Made by a program: the position numbers and the translations under genes. From positions 41,659 through 105,658 of the forward strand of contig NZ_JAHQCW010000016.1 in NCBI RefSeq assembly GCF_019042275.1: a DNA stretch of 64,000 bases, given 5' to 3'. The DNA is from Diplocloster agilis. GTDB taxonomy: Bacteria; Bacillota; Clostridia; Lachnospirales; Lachnospiraceae. Position 1 is the stretch's first letter. Each line of letters opens with the position of its first letter. Under the pieces are notes generated by a model that was not told where the DNA came from, did no database searches, and was given only the letters and a program-made list of their open reading frames with translations. This document shows, one piece after another, positions 7,871 through 16,084 of the stretch.

Positions 7871-8952
7871 CGCATCACAGCAGGGATATCTATTTTCTGA
7901 GGGCACCGGCCTGAACAGACCCCGCACTGTATGCAGTCATCTGCAGTTTTCGCATCGGGAAACGCGCCCACACGCCAGGTCTCTCCGCTTGTATTCCTTT
8001 CGTTATACTCCCGTATCAGCAGCGGGATATCAAGCCCGGCCGGACAGGTATCGCAGCAATAACGGCAGGAAGAACACGGAACCCCCAGATGGGACAGAAA
8101 TACCTGTTTTGCTTTTTCCAACACGGCCTTTTCTTCCTGGCTGAGCGGGTTGCAGTATTCAAAGGTTTTCAGATTATCCTGCACCTGTTCCAGGGTGGAC
8201 ATACCGCTTAAAACCGTGTGCACATTGGGCAGGTCCTGCAGAAAACGGAACCCCCAGGAAGAGACCGACTGCCCGGGAACGGCTTCTTTCAGAATGGAGG
8301 CGGACTCCTTGTCTAATGTGGACAAACGGCCTCCCTTCATTGGTTCCATGACCCAGACAGGAATCCCGTGGTCCGTCAGTATCTCATATTGTTTCTTGGC
8401 CTGCAGCATGGTCCAGTCCACATAATTCATCTGAATAAGGGCCATGTCAAACCCATCGTACCAATCCAAAAACTGCTCTAAGGCTTCCGGGCCCATATGG
8501 GAAGAAAATCCAATATGGCGGATCCGGCCGGCCTTCTGCTGCTTCTTTAAATATCCGATATAATCCTTTTCCGGACTCATATAGGCGCTTAGATACTGTT
8601 CCTGTACGCCGTGCAGCAGATAAAAATCAAAATATTCCGTTTTACAGCGCCGAAGCTGTTCCTCGAACATTTCATCTATAGGCAGTCCCCGCGTCACATA
8701 GAACTTGCTGGCCAGGTTGTAGCTTTCCCGTGGGTATGCGGATAAAATGTCGCCGGCCGCGCGCTCCGACTCCCCGTTCAGATATGTATACGCGGTGTCA
8801 AAATAGTTTACGCCGTTTTGGATCGCCAGATCAATCAGCATTTGAGACTGCTCACGGTCAACGGAGTCGGGGTTTCCCTCCAAAGCCGGAAGACGGAGCA
8901 GGCCAAACCCAAGCGCGGAAATCTGTCTGCCGCAAACATTTTTATAATACAT
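7849..8952 (-). CDS. Aldo/keto reductase with C-terminal 4Fe-4S ferredoxin-like domain
   Basis: A 367-residue fusion common in Clostridia. Residues 1-270 form the aldo/keto reductase barrel: GFGLLRLP, then NGVNYFDTAYTYLNGESE with the catalytic Asp and Tyr, Lys in LASKFY and His in YFDFYLLHGV. The C-terminal part carries CSSCRYCCDTCP and CIQCGVCSGRCP, two clusters of cysteines likely binding 4Fe-4S. It should reduce or oxidise a carbonyl with NAD(P)H, coupled to iron-sulfur electron transfer. GAGG overlaps the stop of the upstream tetR gene, nine bases away, so the pair is an operon. The substrate is unknown; the TetR unit suggests a link with the BCCT and amidohydrolase genes. Confidence 0.92.
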   Translation of the reverse strand: MYYKNVCGRQISALGFGLLRLPALEGNPDSVDREQSQMLIDLAIQNGVNYFDTAYTYLNGESERAAGDILSAYPRESYNLASKFYVTRGLPIDEMFEEQLRRCKTEYFDFYLLHGVQEQYLSAYMSPEKDYIGYLKKQQKAGRIRHIGFSSHMGPEALEQFLDWYDGFDMALIQMNYVDWTMLQAKKQYEILTDHGIPVWVMEPMKGGRLSTLDKESASILKEAVPGQSVSSWGFRFLQDLPNVHTVLSGMSTLEQVQDNLKTFEYCNPLSQEEKAVLEKAKQVFLSHLGVPCSSCRYCCDTCPAGLDIPLLIREYNERNTSGETWRVGAFPDAKTADDCIQCGVCSGRCPQKIDIPAVMRELKGVN

Positions 8953-8961
8953 AAGTTAACC

Positions 8962-9570
8962 TCACTTCTTATCTGCGTAGTATGGTTCCAGAATTTGTTT
9001 CAGAACCGTCTTACAATAGCGTTCATTCCACGCCAGAAGATCAAACTCACCGTTGGTCAATATCCCATAAAACTGGGCGCCCCAAGTGGATAAGACAATA
9101 TCTTCCGCCAGTGTGTCCAGACACACGTCGCTTCGCAATTCCCCGTTTTTCTGACAGCTTTCCAGACATTCCTTTACCTCTTTAATCGTGATATTCACTT
9201 TGTTTGAGGGGTCATGCAGCGTCGTGGGGTTGCTTAAGTGATATATGAACCACTGGCGGGCAAAATTAACGCCATAAACGTTCACTGTGTAGTCCGTACT
9301 ATTACAGAAATAGAAAGTCAGCATATCCAGTATGCCCTTCCCATGCATCTTGCGTACATTTTCAAGATTCCGGTCATATAGATCCCGCTCTACCGCTATA
9401 ATCAGGTCCTCTTTAGATTTGAAATAGTGATAGAAATTTCCGGCCGACATGCCGCTGGCTTTGGTGATATCGGAGATGGATATATGATCATACCCCTTTT
9501 CCGATATCAGCTTCTGCGCGGCGGTAAGCAGCTTTTCTTTCGCGATAGCAGCCTGTTCCTTGCGTTTCAC
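8962..9570 (-). CDS. TetR/AcrR family transcriptional regulator
   Basis: A 202-residue regulator. Residues 8-55 are the TetR DNA-binding domain (AKEKLLTAAQKLISEKGYDHISISDITKASGMSAGNFYHYFKSKEDL, described here by its ends). The rest is a helical ligand-binding and dimer domain. The start is a GTG at 9570 with AGGAGG seven bases ahead. It is divergent from the BCCT gene and leads the reductase operon. Similar AT-rich sites lie before tetR (about 9588-9612), before the BCCT gene (9696-9719) and before the MFS gene (11461-11485), so I infer that it controls all three units and itself. Confidence 0.92.
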   Translation of the reverse strand: MKRKEQAAIAKEKLLTAAQKLISEKGYDHISISDITKASGMSAGNFYHYFKSKEDLIIAVERDLYDRNLENVRKMHGKGILDMLTFYFCNSTDYTVNVYGVNFARQWFIYHLSNPTTLHDPSNKVNITIKEVKECLESCQKNGELRSDVCLDTLAEDIVLSTWGAQFYGILTNGEFDLLAWNERYCKTVLKQILEPYYADKK

Positions 9571-9587
9571 AGTTTATCCTCCTGACA

Positions 9588-9612
9588 TTCATTGAATTTG
9601 ATTTACTATATT
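9588..9612. promoter_or_regulatory. Candidate TetR operator before the tetR gene
   Basis: The sequence ATTCATTGAATTTGATTTAC, just upstream of the tetR ribosome site, resembles the two sites before the BCCT and MFS genes in the shared core (A)ATTNAATGAAT. It is the weakest of the three and would give autorepression. Confidence 0.4.
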
Positions 9613-9665
9613 GCATATTATCTACTGTTTCTTTCAATAAATCAACAGTTGGTTATTGAAATTTT

Positions 9666-9719
9666 TTCAAAATTAGTGCATCATAAACATAATTACTAAA
9701 TTTGATTCATTAAATTTAG
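9666..9719 (+). promoter_or_regulatory. Candidate promoter and TetR operator of the BCCT gene
   Basis: TTCAAA (9666-9671), 16-base spacer, CATAAT (9688-9693), then a perfect inverted repeat CTAAATTT-gattcatt-AAATTTAG (9696-9719). The palindrome lies directly downstream of the -10 box, a position where repressor binding blocks initiation. Confidence 0.6.
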
Positions 9720-9750
9720 TTCATCACACTAAGGGGGATAAAACGATTAC

Positions 9751-11274
9751 ATGAAACATAACAGTTTGTACAAAGCAGTATTTATTCCATCGGTTTTGAT
9801 TTTGATCGCAGCCATTCTCTGCATGATTATCATTCCGGAAGCTACCGCGTCGGCAGTCAATTTAATTTTTACTTTTCTGACTTATCAATTTGGCTGGTTA
9901 TACCTTCTGATTTTTGTTGTCTGCAGTATCACCGCCGTATGGATCGGTACTTCCCGGTTCGGCAGAATCCGTCTGGGGGATGAAAAAAAGGAATATTCCG
10001 AAGCCAGCTGGGCCGCTATGATGTTTACTGCCGGTCTCGGTGTCGGCCTGATCGTACAGTCTTTTGTGGAACCTTTATATTTTCTTTCGGCACCTCCTTT
10101 TCACGTGGAAGCCATGAGCGACAAAGCCTATGAATTCGCCCATATGTACAGTCAATTCCTGTGGGGGCCTATGGGGTGGGCCTGTTATGTCCCGGCGACG
10201 ATCGCGGTGGCCTGGACCCTGTTTATCAAAAAGAAACCTTCCCTGCGGCTCAGCACATCCTGTGAACCGGTATTTGGGAAGCATACCAACGGATTTCTCG
10301 GCAAACTGGTCGATACCATTGTGGTCGTCGGTATGGTGGGCGGCAACGCAACTTCCCTGGGGCTTGGGGTACCCATTGTGGCGACCATCATCTGCCAGCT
10401 GACCGGAATCAAGCTTAATATCTGGCTCACGGCAGGTATCCTGCTGGCATGGTTTGTCGTATTTGGTTCCGCCACCTTTATGGGTATGGATAAAGGTATT
10501 AAAAAGCTGAGCTCTTTTAACATGTACACGCTATTTGCGTTTATAGCAGTCATTTTGCTGGTTAGTCCGGTTCTGGATATTTTGAATCTGGAACTGAATT
10601 CCATCGGTTTGATGTTCGATAATCTGGGGATGCTGCTCCTGGGTACTGATCCCATTACGCAAAGCGGGTTCCCTCAAAACTGGACCGTGTTCTATTGGGC
10701 CTGGATGCTCACTTTTATTCCGGTAATGGCCTTATTTACCGCGCGGATTTCCCGGGGACGCACCATCCGTCAGGTCGTCTTCGGTGAAGCCATTTGGGGC
10801 GGCGTCGGCTGTATGTCCGCGTTTGCGCTTTTTGGCGGTTACTCGCTGTTTTTACAGCGCAGCGGAAAAGTTGACCTTGTGGGTATCTTAGCGGAGGGAG
10901 GCCGGGAAAAAGCCATCGTTGCCATTTTGGAAACGCTCCCGATGGCCAATATCATGATGATTGTGTATGTGGTGCTATTGTTCCTTTTCCTTGCCACCAC
11001 CATCGACTCCACCAGTATGATGTTGGCGTCCGTCTGCACCAAAAATCTGCCCAGCACGGAGGAACCGGCCCGCTGGCACCGCGTACTCTGGTCTCTGATT
11101 TTGATGCTGATGGCCTTTGGACTTTCAGTGGTGGGAGGACTTCAGGTTATCCAGACGGCGTCGCTGGTTGTAGGCGCGCCCTTGATCGCAGTCGCGGTTA
11201 TCGCCATTATCGCCGTGAAAAAACAGTTTAAAACATATGAACTGGAACATAAGAAACCCGACTCGTTCAAATAA
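9751..11274 (+). CDS. BCCT family transporter (betaine/carnitine/choline type)
   Basis: A 507-residue, twelve-helix secondary transporter. Family marks are the N-terminal FIPSVLILIAAILCMIIIPE region, SWAAMMFTAGLGVGLI after helix 3, GGNATSLGLGVP, and the long segment NWTVFYWAWMLTFIPVMALFTARISRGRTIR (shown in pieces: aromatic box and ARISRGRT). In the usual W-W aromatic box the second Trp is Met, which may alter specificity. BCCT proteins carry quaternary ammonium compounds or zwitterions by Na+/H+ symport or by exchange. It is followed by a strong terminator, so it forms its own transcript, facing the tetR operon. Confidence 0.94.
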   Translation: MKHNSLYKAVFIPSVLILIAAILCMIIIPEATASAVNLIFTFLTYQFGWLYLLIFVVCSITAVWIGTSRFGRIRLGDEKKEYSEASWAAMMFTAGLGVGLIVQSFVEPLYFLSAPPFHVEAMSDKAYEFAHMYSQFLWGPMGWACYVPATIAVAWTLFIKKKPSLRLSTSCEPVFGKHTNGFLGKLVDTIVVVGMVGGNATSLGLGVPIVATIICQLTGIKLNIWLTAGILLAWFVVFGSATFMGMDKGIKKLSSFNMYTLFAFIAVILLVSPVLDILNLELNSIGLMFDNLGMLLLGTDPITQSGFPQNWTVFYWAWMLTFIPVMALFTARISRGRTIRQVVFGEAIWGGVGCMSAFALFGGYSLFLQRSGKVDLVGILAEGGREKAIVAILETLPMANIMMIVYVVLLFLFLATTIDSTSMMLASVCTKNLPSTEEPARWHRVLWSLILMLMAFGLSVVGGLQVIQTASLVVGAPLIAVAVIAIIAVKKQFKTYELEHKKPDSFK

Positions 11275-11311
11275 TTTTGAAATGACACTTGAAACAATAT
11301 TTCCGTAAGGG

Positions 11312-11376
11312 ACTGTCCCAAAAGTACGATATGGCTGCTGCCTGGAGCCTGTGCCGTACATTTGGGGCAGTTTTTT
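11312..11376 (+). terminator. Rho-independent terminator of the BCCT gene
   Basis: A 17-base arm ACTGTCCCAAAAGTACG pairs almost fully with CGTACATTTGGGGCAGT, followed by TTTTTT. Confidence 0.85.
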
Positions 11377-11416
11377 GTATATTTTTACATTATTTTGCTT
11401 GAATATCCTAAAATAG

Positions 11417-11485
11417 TTGACAAAAACACAAAAAACGAGTATTTTTTAATTATTATAAATCTAATTTAATGAATCGCATTTAATA
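11417..11485 (+). promoter_or_regulatory. Promoter and candidate TetR operator of the MFS-amidohydrolase operon
   Basis: TTGACA (11417-11422), 17-base spacer and TATTTT (11440-11445). Downstream, CTAATTTAATGAATCGCATTTAATA (in pieces: CTAATTTAATGAATC then GCATTTAATA) matches the reverse complement of the BCCT site in most positions. Confidence 0.55.
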
Positions 11486-11573
11486 TAACTCGAATGCGAT
11501 GATCCGCAGCCGCTGTGCAGGAGGAACAGATCTGAGCTGCAATGATAAACAAATTATGAAGGGGTGATTCAAA

Positions 11574-12854
11574 ATGGGAAACAAATCTGCATTAAAAGGT
11601 AAACTTTTGCCATTAAGTTTCATGGCGGCAAGTTGCGGCATGTATAACATCTTGTATTTATGTGTCATTTTCTATGTGCCTTTCCAATCTGCCTTTGGTT
11701 ATACCAATGAACAAATGGGTGGTCTGCTGGCGGCGTATGCTTTGATCGGCACTCCTCTGCTTTTCTTCGGCGGGTTACTAAGCGACCTGATCAATCCGAA
11801 AGTATTGCTGTCCGCTTCCTGTATTGTTACGGGATTGTGCGGTTTTTCGTTATTAACATTTCCAAGTTACAATGTAGCGGCGGTCATCTTCGCTATATTG
11901 GCATTTCCCATTAGTATGCACTGGAGTTCTTATACGAAGTGTATCGCTATGTTGGGAACCAACGAGGAGCAGGGACGTTTGTTCGGTACGTCAAATACCA
12001 TCGACGGAATTATGACTACGGTCCTCACGCTTGGTTTGACGGCGATTCTTGGCAACAGCATCGGTACAAAAGCCGGTTTCAGCGTAGTCATTGTTGTCCT
12101 GTCTTCTGTTTATTTCCTTACCGGTATCGGCTTGATTTTCTTTTATGATTATAAGAAATACGCGGCCCTTAATCCTCAGGCTGTAAAGGCAAAGAATGAA
12201 AAATTCACACTGAAGTCGATCATTGATTGTTTCAAAGAGCCCATCACCTGGCTCGCCGCCTGTATGGTAATGGGTTCCTATATGGCTTCCAGCTGTTTAA
12301 CCTATTTAAGCCCGTATCTGAATAGTGTTTATGTGCTGCCTGTAGCGCTGGCCTCCGCTTTCGGAGTCATTACCCGTTATGGTGTTAAGGTCGTTGCCGC
12401 TCCTCTCGGCGGTACCTTGCGTGATAAGGCCCTGGGCGGTTCCACACCTAAACTGGTATGGGTGGCTACCGCAGGTATGGCAGTTTTTACCGCGGTTCTC
12501 GTTTTTGTCCTGCCTAAGAGCGACGCGTGGGTCGTACCCGCCGTGATCACAGCCCTGCTGATTATTTTCGCTTTCCGTTTGAACAACAGCTCGGAATCCA
12601 CCGTATATTACGGCCTTAAGCGTACTCCGATGCACTTGATAGGGACCATTATCGGTCTGGCCTGCGTTATTGGTTACAGCTCCGATTTGTGGCTGCCCAG
12701 AGTTATCGGCGGACTGCTTGACCGAAAAGGGAATGACGGTTACATATACGTATTCTTAATCATGGTTGGCGCGATGGTTCTTGCCTCCGCAGCCGGTTTC
12801 ATCATGTACCGCATGGCTAAAAAAGAGGCGGCAGCGGAAGCTGAGACTGCGTAA
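11574..12854 (+). CDS. MFS transporter
   Basis: A 426-residue, twelve-helix major facilitator superfamily carrier. Helix 2-3 loop reads GGLLSDLINPKVLL, a form of the MFS G-x-x-x-D-R/K motif A, and the second half repeats it as GGTLRDKALGG. AAGGGGTG precedes the ATG. It starts about 90 bases after the operator-like site and is followed 35 bases later by the amidohydrolase gene, so both are probably cotranscribed and the MFS protein likely moves the substrate or product of that enzyme. Specificity cannot be read from the sequence. Confidence 0.9.
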   Translation: MGNKSALKGKLLPLSFMAASCGMYNILYLCVIFYVPFQSAFGYTNEQMGGLLAAYALIGTPLLFFGGLLSDLINPKVLLSASCIVTGLCGFSLLTFPSYNVAAVIFAILAFPISMHWSSYTKCIAMLGTNEEQGRLFGTSNTIDGIMTTVLTLGLTAILGNSIGTKAGFSVVIVVLSSVYFLTGIGLIFFYDYKKYAALNPQAVKAKNEKFTLKSIIDCFKEPITWLAACMVMGSYMASSCLTYLSPYLNSVYVLPVALASAFGVITRYGVKVVAAPLGGTLRDKALGGSTPKLVWVATAGMAVFTAVLVFVLPKSDAWVVPAVITALLIIFAFRLNNSSESTVYYGLKRTPMHLIGTIIGLACVIGYSSDLWLPRVIGGLLDRKGNDGYIYVFLIMVGAMVLASAAGFIMYRMAKKEAAAEAETA

Positions 12855-12889
12855 CTTTTAACAACCCTATTTTTAAGGAGGAAAAAAAT

Positions 12890-14110
12890 ATGAGTGTTGT
12901 AGCTATCCGTAATTGTAACTTTATCAAAGAATTGACGGAAGGAACTGATTTATCGACCGGCGACCTTCTGTTTAAAGATGGTGTAATTGCAGAGATTGCT
13001 CCCTGCGGCACAGCTTTTGAAGGTGTCGAGGAAGAAATAGACGCGAATGGAATGACCGCTATGCCCGGATTGATCGACGCGCATATTCATTTGACATCGA
13101 TCCGTGATATCATCGCGGAGGGGTGCTTTGTCAGTGACTGTACCCGCGCGTTTGAATCCTTGAATTACGCGCAGACATTACTTGGTCTCGGTTATACGAC
13201 CTTGCGTGATTGCGGCGAGGATAAGGCCTATTCGGTTGTGGCTACCCGTGACGCGATCAATGCCGGAATGTTCGTAGGCCCCAGAATTCTGTGCAGCGGC
13301 ATTACCATGTGCCCTACAGAAGCAGGCAGCCTCCCGGAACAGGATTTCGGCTACATGATGCCGTATAATGTGGACGGTCCCCTTGAGATGCGTAAATACT
13401 GCCGTACAAACTTTGCCCATGGCGTTGATTTTATTAAATTATACGGAAGCGGCTCTATGATGGGCGCGGGCAGCAATCCCGGACTTCCGTTATTTGAAGA
13501 TGATGAGATTATCGCTGCAGCCAGTGTTGCAAAACAAAAAGAATCCTATTGCGCGATCCACTGCCATGGCACGGATGCGATCTATCAGGCGGTCCGGCTT
13601 GGCGTTGAGACCATTGAGCACGCCAGTTTCATTGATGACCGGGCGCTTGACATCCTGGCTTCCAAACCGAACTGCGGTATCGTACCGACCCTTTCCATTA
13701 CCGTTGATTTGATCGAACATACCGATCCCAATTCCGATTATGGCAAACGTGTCATAGCGAAGGTATCCGGCCTGATCGGTAAGATCAAAGAACATCTCGG
13801 CCATGCGTATGAGCGCGGCGATGTCCTGATCGGATGGGGCACCGATGTCGGCATTAACTCTTACCTGCGTGAGCCGGGCGCGGAATTCCGCATCCGTAAA
13901 GAAGTATACGGCTGGGACAATGTGGAACTTCTCAAGCAGGCAACGATCAACAGCGCTAAGCTTTGCCGGATCGATGATGTCACCGGCAGCATCAAGGTTG
14001 GCAAGTGCGCCGATGTAATTCTGGTTGACGGAAATCCCGCTGAGGATCTGAGCATCATGTATGGCGGCGGCGCGAAGCATGTATTCCGCGCAGGCGTACA
14101 GTACAAATAA
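12890..14110 (+). CDS. Metal-dependent amidohydrolase (imidazolonepropionase/prolidase-like)
   Basis: A 406-residue cytosolic amidohydrolase with the complete binuclear-metal signature: HIH in MPGLIDAHIHL, the Lys that is carboxylated in GVDFIKLYGSG, His in CAIHCHG, His in ETIEHASFID and Asp in GWGTDVG. The C-terminal part returns to the small beta-sandwich (GKCADVILVDGNP). Relatives of this subgroup (Met_dep_hydrolase_A) cleave N-acyl or Xaa-Pro-type amide bonds or cyclic amides. AAGGAGG sits eight bases before the ATG. As partner of an MFS carrier and a BCCT carrier under a TetR, it probably hydrolyses an imported amide, but the substrate is unknown. Confidence 0.92.
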   Translation: MSVVAIRNCNFIKELTEGTDLSTGDLLFKDGVIAEIAPCGTAFEGVEEEIDANGMTAMPGLIDAHIHLTSIRDIIAEGCFVSDCTRAFESLNYAQTLLGLGYTTLRDCGEDKAYSVVATRDAINAGMFVGPRILCSGITMCPTEAGSLPEQDFGYMMPYNVDGPLEMRKYCRTNFAHGVDFIKLYGSGSMMGAGSNPGLPLFEDDEIIAAASVAKQKESYCAIHCHGTDAIYQAVRLGVETIEHASFIDDRALDILASKPNCGIVPTLSITVDLIEHTDPNSDYGKRVIAKVSGLIGKIKEHLGHAYERGDVLIGWGTDVGINSYLREPGAEFRIRKEVYGWDNVELLKQATINSAKLCRIDDVTGSIKVGKCADVILVDGNPAEDLSIMYGGGAKHVFRAGVQYK

Positions 14111-14190
14111 GTTCCGGTACAAATAAATTCCTTAACATTTAGGGAATAACTTTGAACGTAACCGAAATCATTAACTTTAGACTTTAAGAA

Positions 14191-14229
14191 GACAGGCGGC
14201 AGGAAATCAGATTCCTGCCGCCTGTCTTA
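14191..14229 (+). terminator. Terminator hairpin after the amidohydrolase
   Basis: A perfect 15-bp stem GACAGGCGGCAGGAA / TTCCTGCCGCCTGTC with a six-base loop, then a weak T tract (TTA). Confidence 0.7.
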
Positions 14230-14233
14230 GCTA

Positions 14234-14643
14234 AGCTGTCAGGTACTTCCTCGGGTTTGGGTATGCCCGCTGCTTAAGGCAGGAATGCGTATCGGTGTCC
14301 CGGGATGCTCCGGACAGCCGGATTCATTTGTGTCTCCTGGGGACCGCATAGGGCGGCTGAGCTCCCGCTTAGTGGAACCGGAAAGCCGGGTTCAGGATGC
14401 CCGGCGGACTTCACGTCCGACGGTCAAGAGCCTCTGAACCGGGAACACATCACGTGTTCCTGGTTCAGAGGCTCGGTTCCTGAACCCGGCTTTTCGATTC
14501 CACTTAGCGGGTGCCAGCGCAAGCCCTCCGCGCTCCCCGGGAGACACAAATGAATCCGGCTGTCCGGAGCATCCCGGGACACCGATACGCATTCCTGCCT
14601 TAAGCAGCGGGCATACCCAAACCCGAGGAAGTACCAGCTGTCA
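14234..14643. mobile_element. 394-bp foldback (hairpin) element with 8-bp flanking direct repeats
   Basis: From 14242 (GGTACTTCCTCGGG...) to 14635 (...CCCGAGGAAGTACC) the DNA folds back on itself. The outer ~97 bp are essentially perfect; inside, CCGCTTAGTGGAACCGG... pairs with the part near 14490-14515, and GAGCCTCTGAACC pairs around the apex at 14436-14470. The octamer AGCTGTCA occurs immediately outside both ends (14234-14241 and 14636-14643), as a target-site duplication would. There is no transposase, so it would be a non-autonomous element. The right copy of the octamer contains the stop codon of the neighbouring Fe-S gene. Part of an inner arm recurs at about 59735-59780. Confidence 0.75.
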
Positions 14644-15252
14644 GGGATGCAGCCTTACGACCGCGTCCGCCGGACACTTCTCTGCGCAAAGTCCGCACTG
14701 GAGGCAGTGTTCTTCCTCGATAACATATGTACTGCCCTCCCGGACCGCTTTCTGCGGACACACCCGGGCGCAAATTCCACAGCCTGTACATTTATCACTG
14801 ATCCGGAAGCCATTGCGCTCAACCTCTTCTCCTCCATAGGCAAAACTCTCCCGGGAGATGGGATAATTCAGGAGATCAAACCATTCCCCATGTCCCTCAT
14901 AGATGTGGAACGCGTCCAGAATGTACCTGCTCTTACCCGGATATACCTCGTTCATACCGGGATTTTCCTCAAATACACGGTCTACCCATTCTTTTCCCAC
15001 GATCCTGCATTTTCCCAGGAACTTAAGGGACTGGCAGTCCGGGCACATGGCGGACAGCGCCACCTCTCCCCGCTTTACCAGCTGTTTATAAAAGGGCTTT
15101 CCCTTGGAAGTAACGATGTACATTCCGTCATCCGTGGCAATCATGACATTGATGATCCGGGTTTGGGGATGCCCTCCTTCGTCTACCGTGGCGGCAGATG
15201 CTATCTTTACTTTTCGGAACATATCCACATATTTTTTTGCCTTAGCGTTCAT
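14641..15252 (-). CDS. Pyridoxamine 5'-phosphate oxidase-like flavin protein fused to two 4Fe-4S clusters
   Basis: A 203-residue protein. Residues 1-130 resemble the split-barrel FMN-binding fold of PNPOx-like proteins (VKIASAATVDEGGHPQTRIINVMIATDDGMYIVTSKG in outline). The C-terminus holds two ferredoxin motifs, CTGCGICARVCP and CLQCGLCAEKCP. Such fusions in anaerobes probably pass electrons between a flavin and ferredoxin clusters; no substrate is known. I prefer the ATG at 15252 (GGGAGG 11 bases ahead) over 15261, which sits too close to the ribosome site. Its stop lies in the repeat copied beside the foldback element, so the element landed exactly at the gene's end without changing the protein. 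Confidence 0.9.
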   Translation of the reverse strand: MNAKAKKYVDMFRKVKIASAATVDEGGHPQTRIINVMIATDDGMYIVTSKGKPFYKQLVKRGEVALSAMCPDCQSLKFLGKCRIVGKEWVDRVFEENPGMNEVYPGKSRYILDAFHIYEGHGEWFDLLNYPISRESFAYGGEEVERNGFRISDKCTGCGICARVCPQKAVREGSTYVIEEEHCLQCGLCAEKCPADAVVRLHP

Positions 15253-16084
15253 TATCCACATTTCCTCCCTGTTCCTTTTTCTTTTATAATAAACCGGATG
15301 ACGTGGGGACGCCAGTATGCACTTTTTTGTAACTTAGGGGGGCTGGCGGATACTATTGGGATCTTTCTTATTTAACATGACACTGCATTCTTTGCGATAA
15401 AAGCAAATTCCATATTCTTTGATTCTCCGATACCCTTCCAGCCTTTTGTTAACTGCTTTAACTATCCTATGAAGAAGCGTCGTTATCGTTGAGATGCTCG
15501 ACTCCCTGTGCCCGAATGTGTTGCTCGATAACCGTAACCCTCAGATGTTCAGGCTGCGTGATTATGGCGTTGAGCAGCTGACATCCACAAGAATACTTTA
15601 GGTTAACGAACAGGGTGTCATCGCAGAAGGGCCCTACGGCAAGAAACGTTAGAAGCTGACATTCGTTCTGTTTCATAGGGCATGACATTCACCTCATCTT
15701 TCATAATTGTTCTTGTTATGCGCTGAATATTCACTCATGTCAAGTGAACAAAGTGAATAAAGTGAATTTTGATTGTAGGATATTTCCATGTATCCGGATC
15801 TGTCTGTGGAACAGCTCCGCCGCTTTTACCCGGGCAAATAAGTTATCACCGATGCCGGACCGGACTGTTATTTCTCGAATGAAGAAAGGAACAAAGTCAT
15901 ATCCAATCCAATCTGATCAATCCGGACAGAGTGATATAAGCAGCACTAAAAAGCAGGAAGACCCTATGGAATGAGCATATTCTAAAAGCTCTAATTTCCA
16001 TAGGATCTTAATATTCTTTGTAAGGAACTTATAAATCAATACTAACCTACAGCCCCTTCTTTTAAGCTTGTTCCTTTATCTCAC
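15253..16084. other. Gene-poor region with decayed coding fragments
   Basis: I see no intact gene of recognisable family. Minus-strand fragments such as the Cys-rich frame at 15467-15688 and an open stretch ending near 15375 (KRLEGYRRIKEYG) look like remains. A plus-strand run near 15790-15830 (MYPDLSVEQLRRFYPG) is stopped early. A CCTATGGAA/TTCCATAGG hairpin lies at 15962-16004. Confidence 0.45.
15467..15688 (-). CDS. Small hypothetical protein, 73 aa, possibly a gene remnant
   Basis: The ATG has a good GAGGTG site eight bases ahead, the only support besides length. The sequence includes NLKYSCGCQLL and four to five cysteines but no family I recognise. It lies in a region of broken frames, so it may be the N-terminal remnant of a longer gene. 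Confidence 0.3.
   Translation of the reverse strand: MSCPMKQNECQLLTFLAVGPFCDDTLFVNLKYSCGCQLLNAIITQPEHLRVTVIEQHIRAQGVEHLNDNDASS

Noticed and set aside
14305..14592. Open frames within the 14.2-14.6 kb element
   Set aside because: They are mirror-image readings of the hairpin arms, without ribosome sites.
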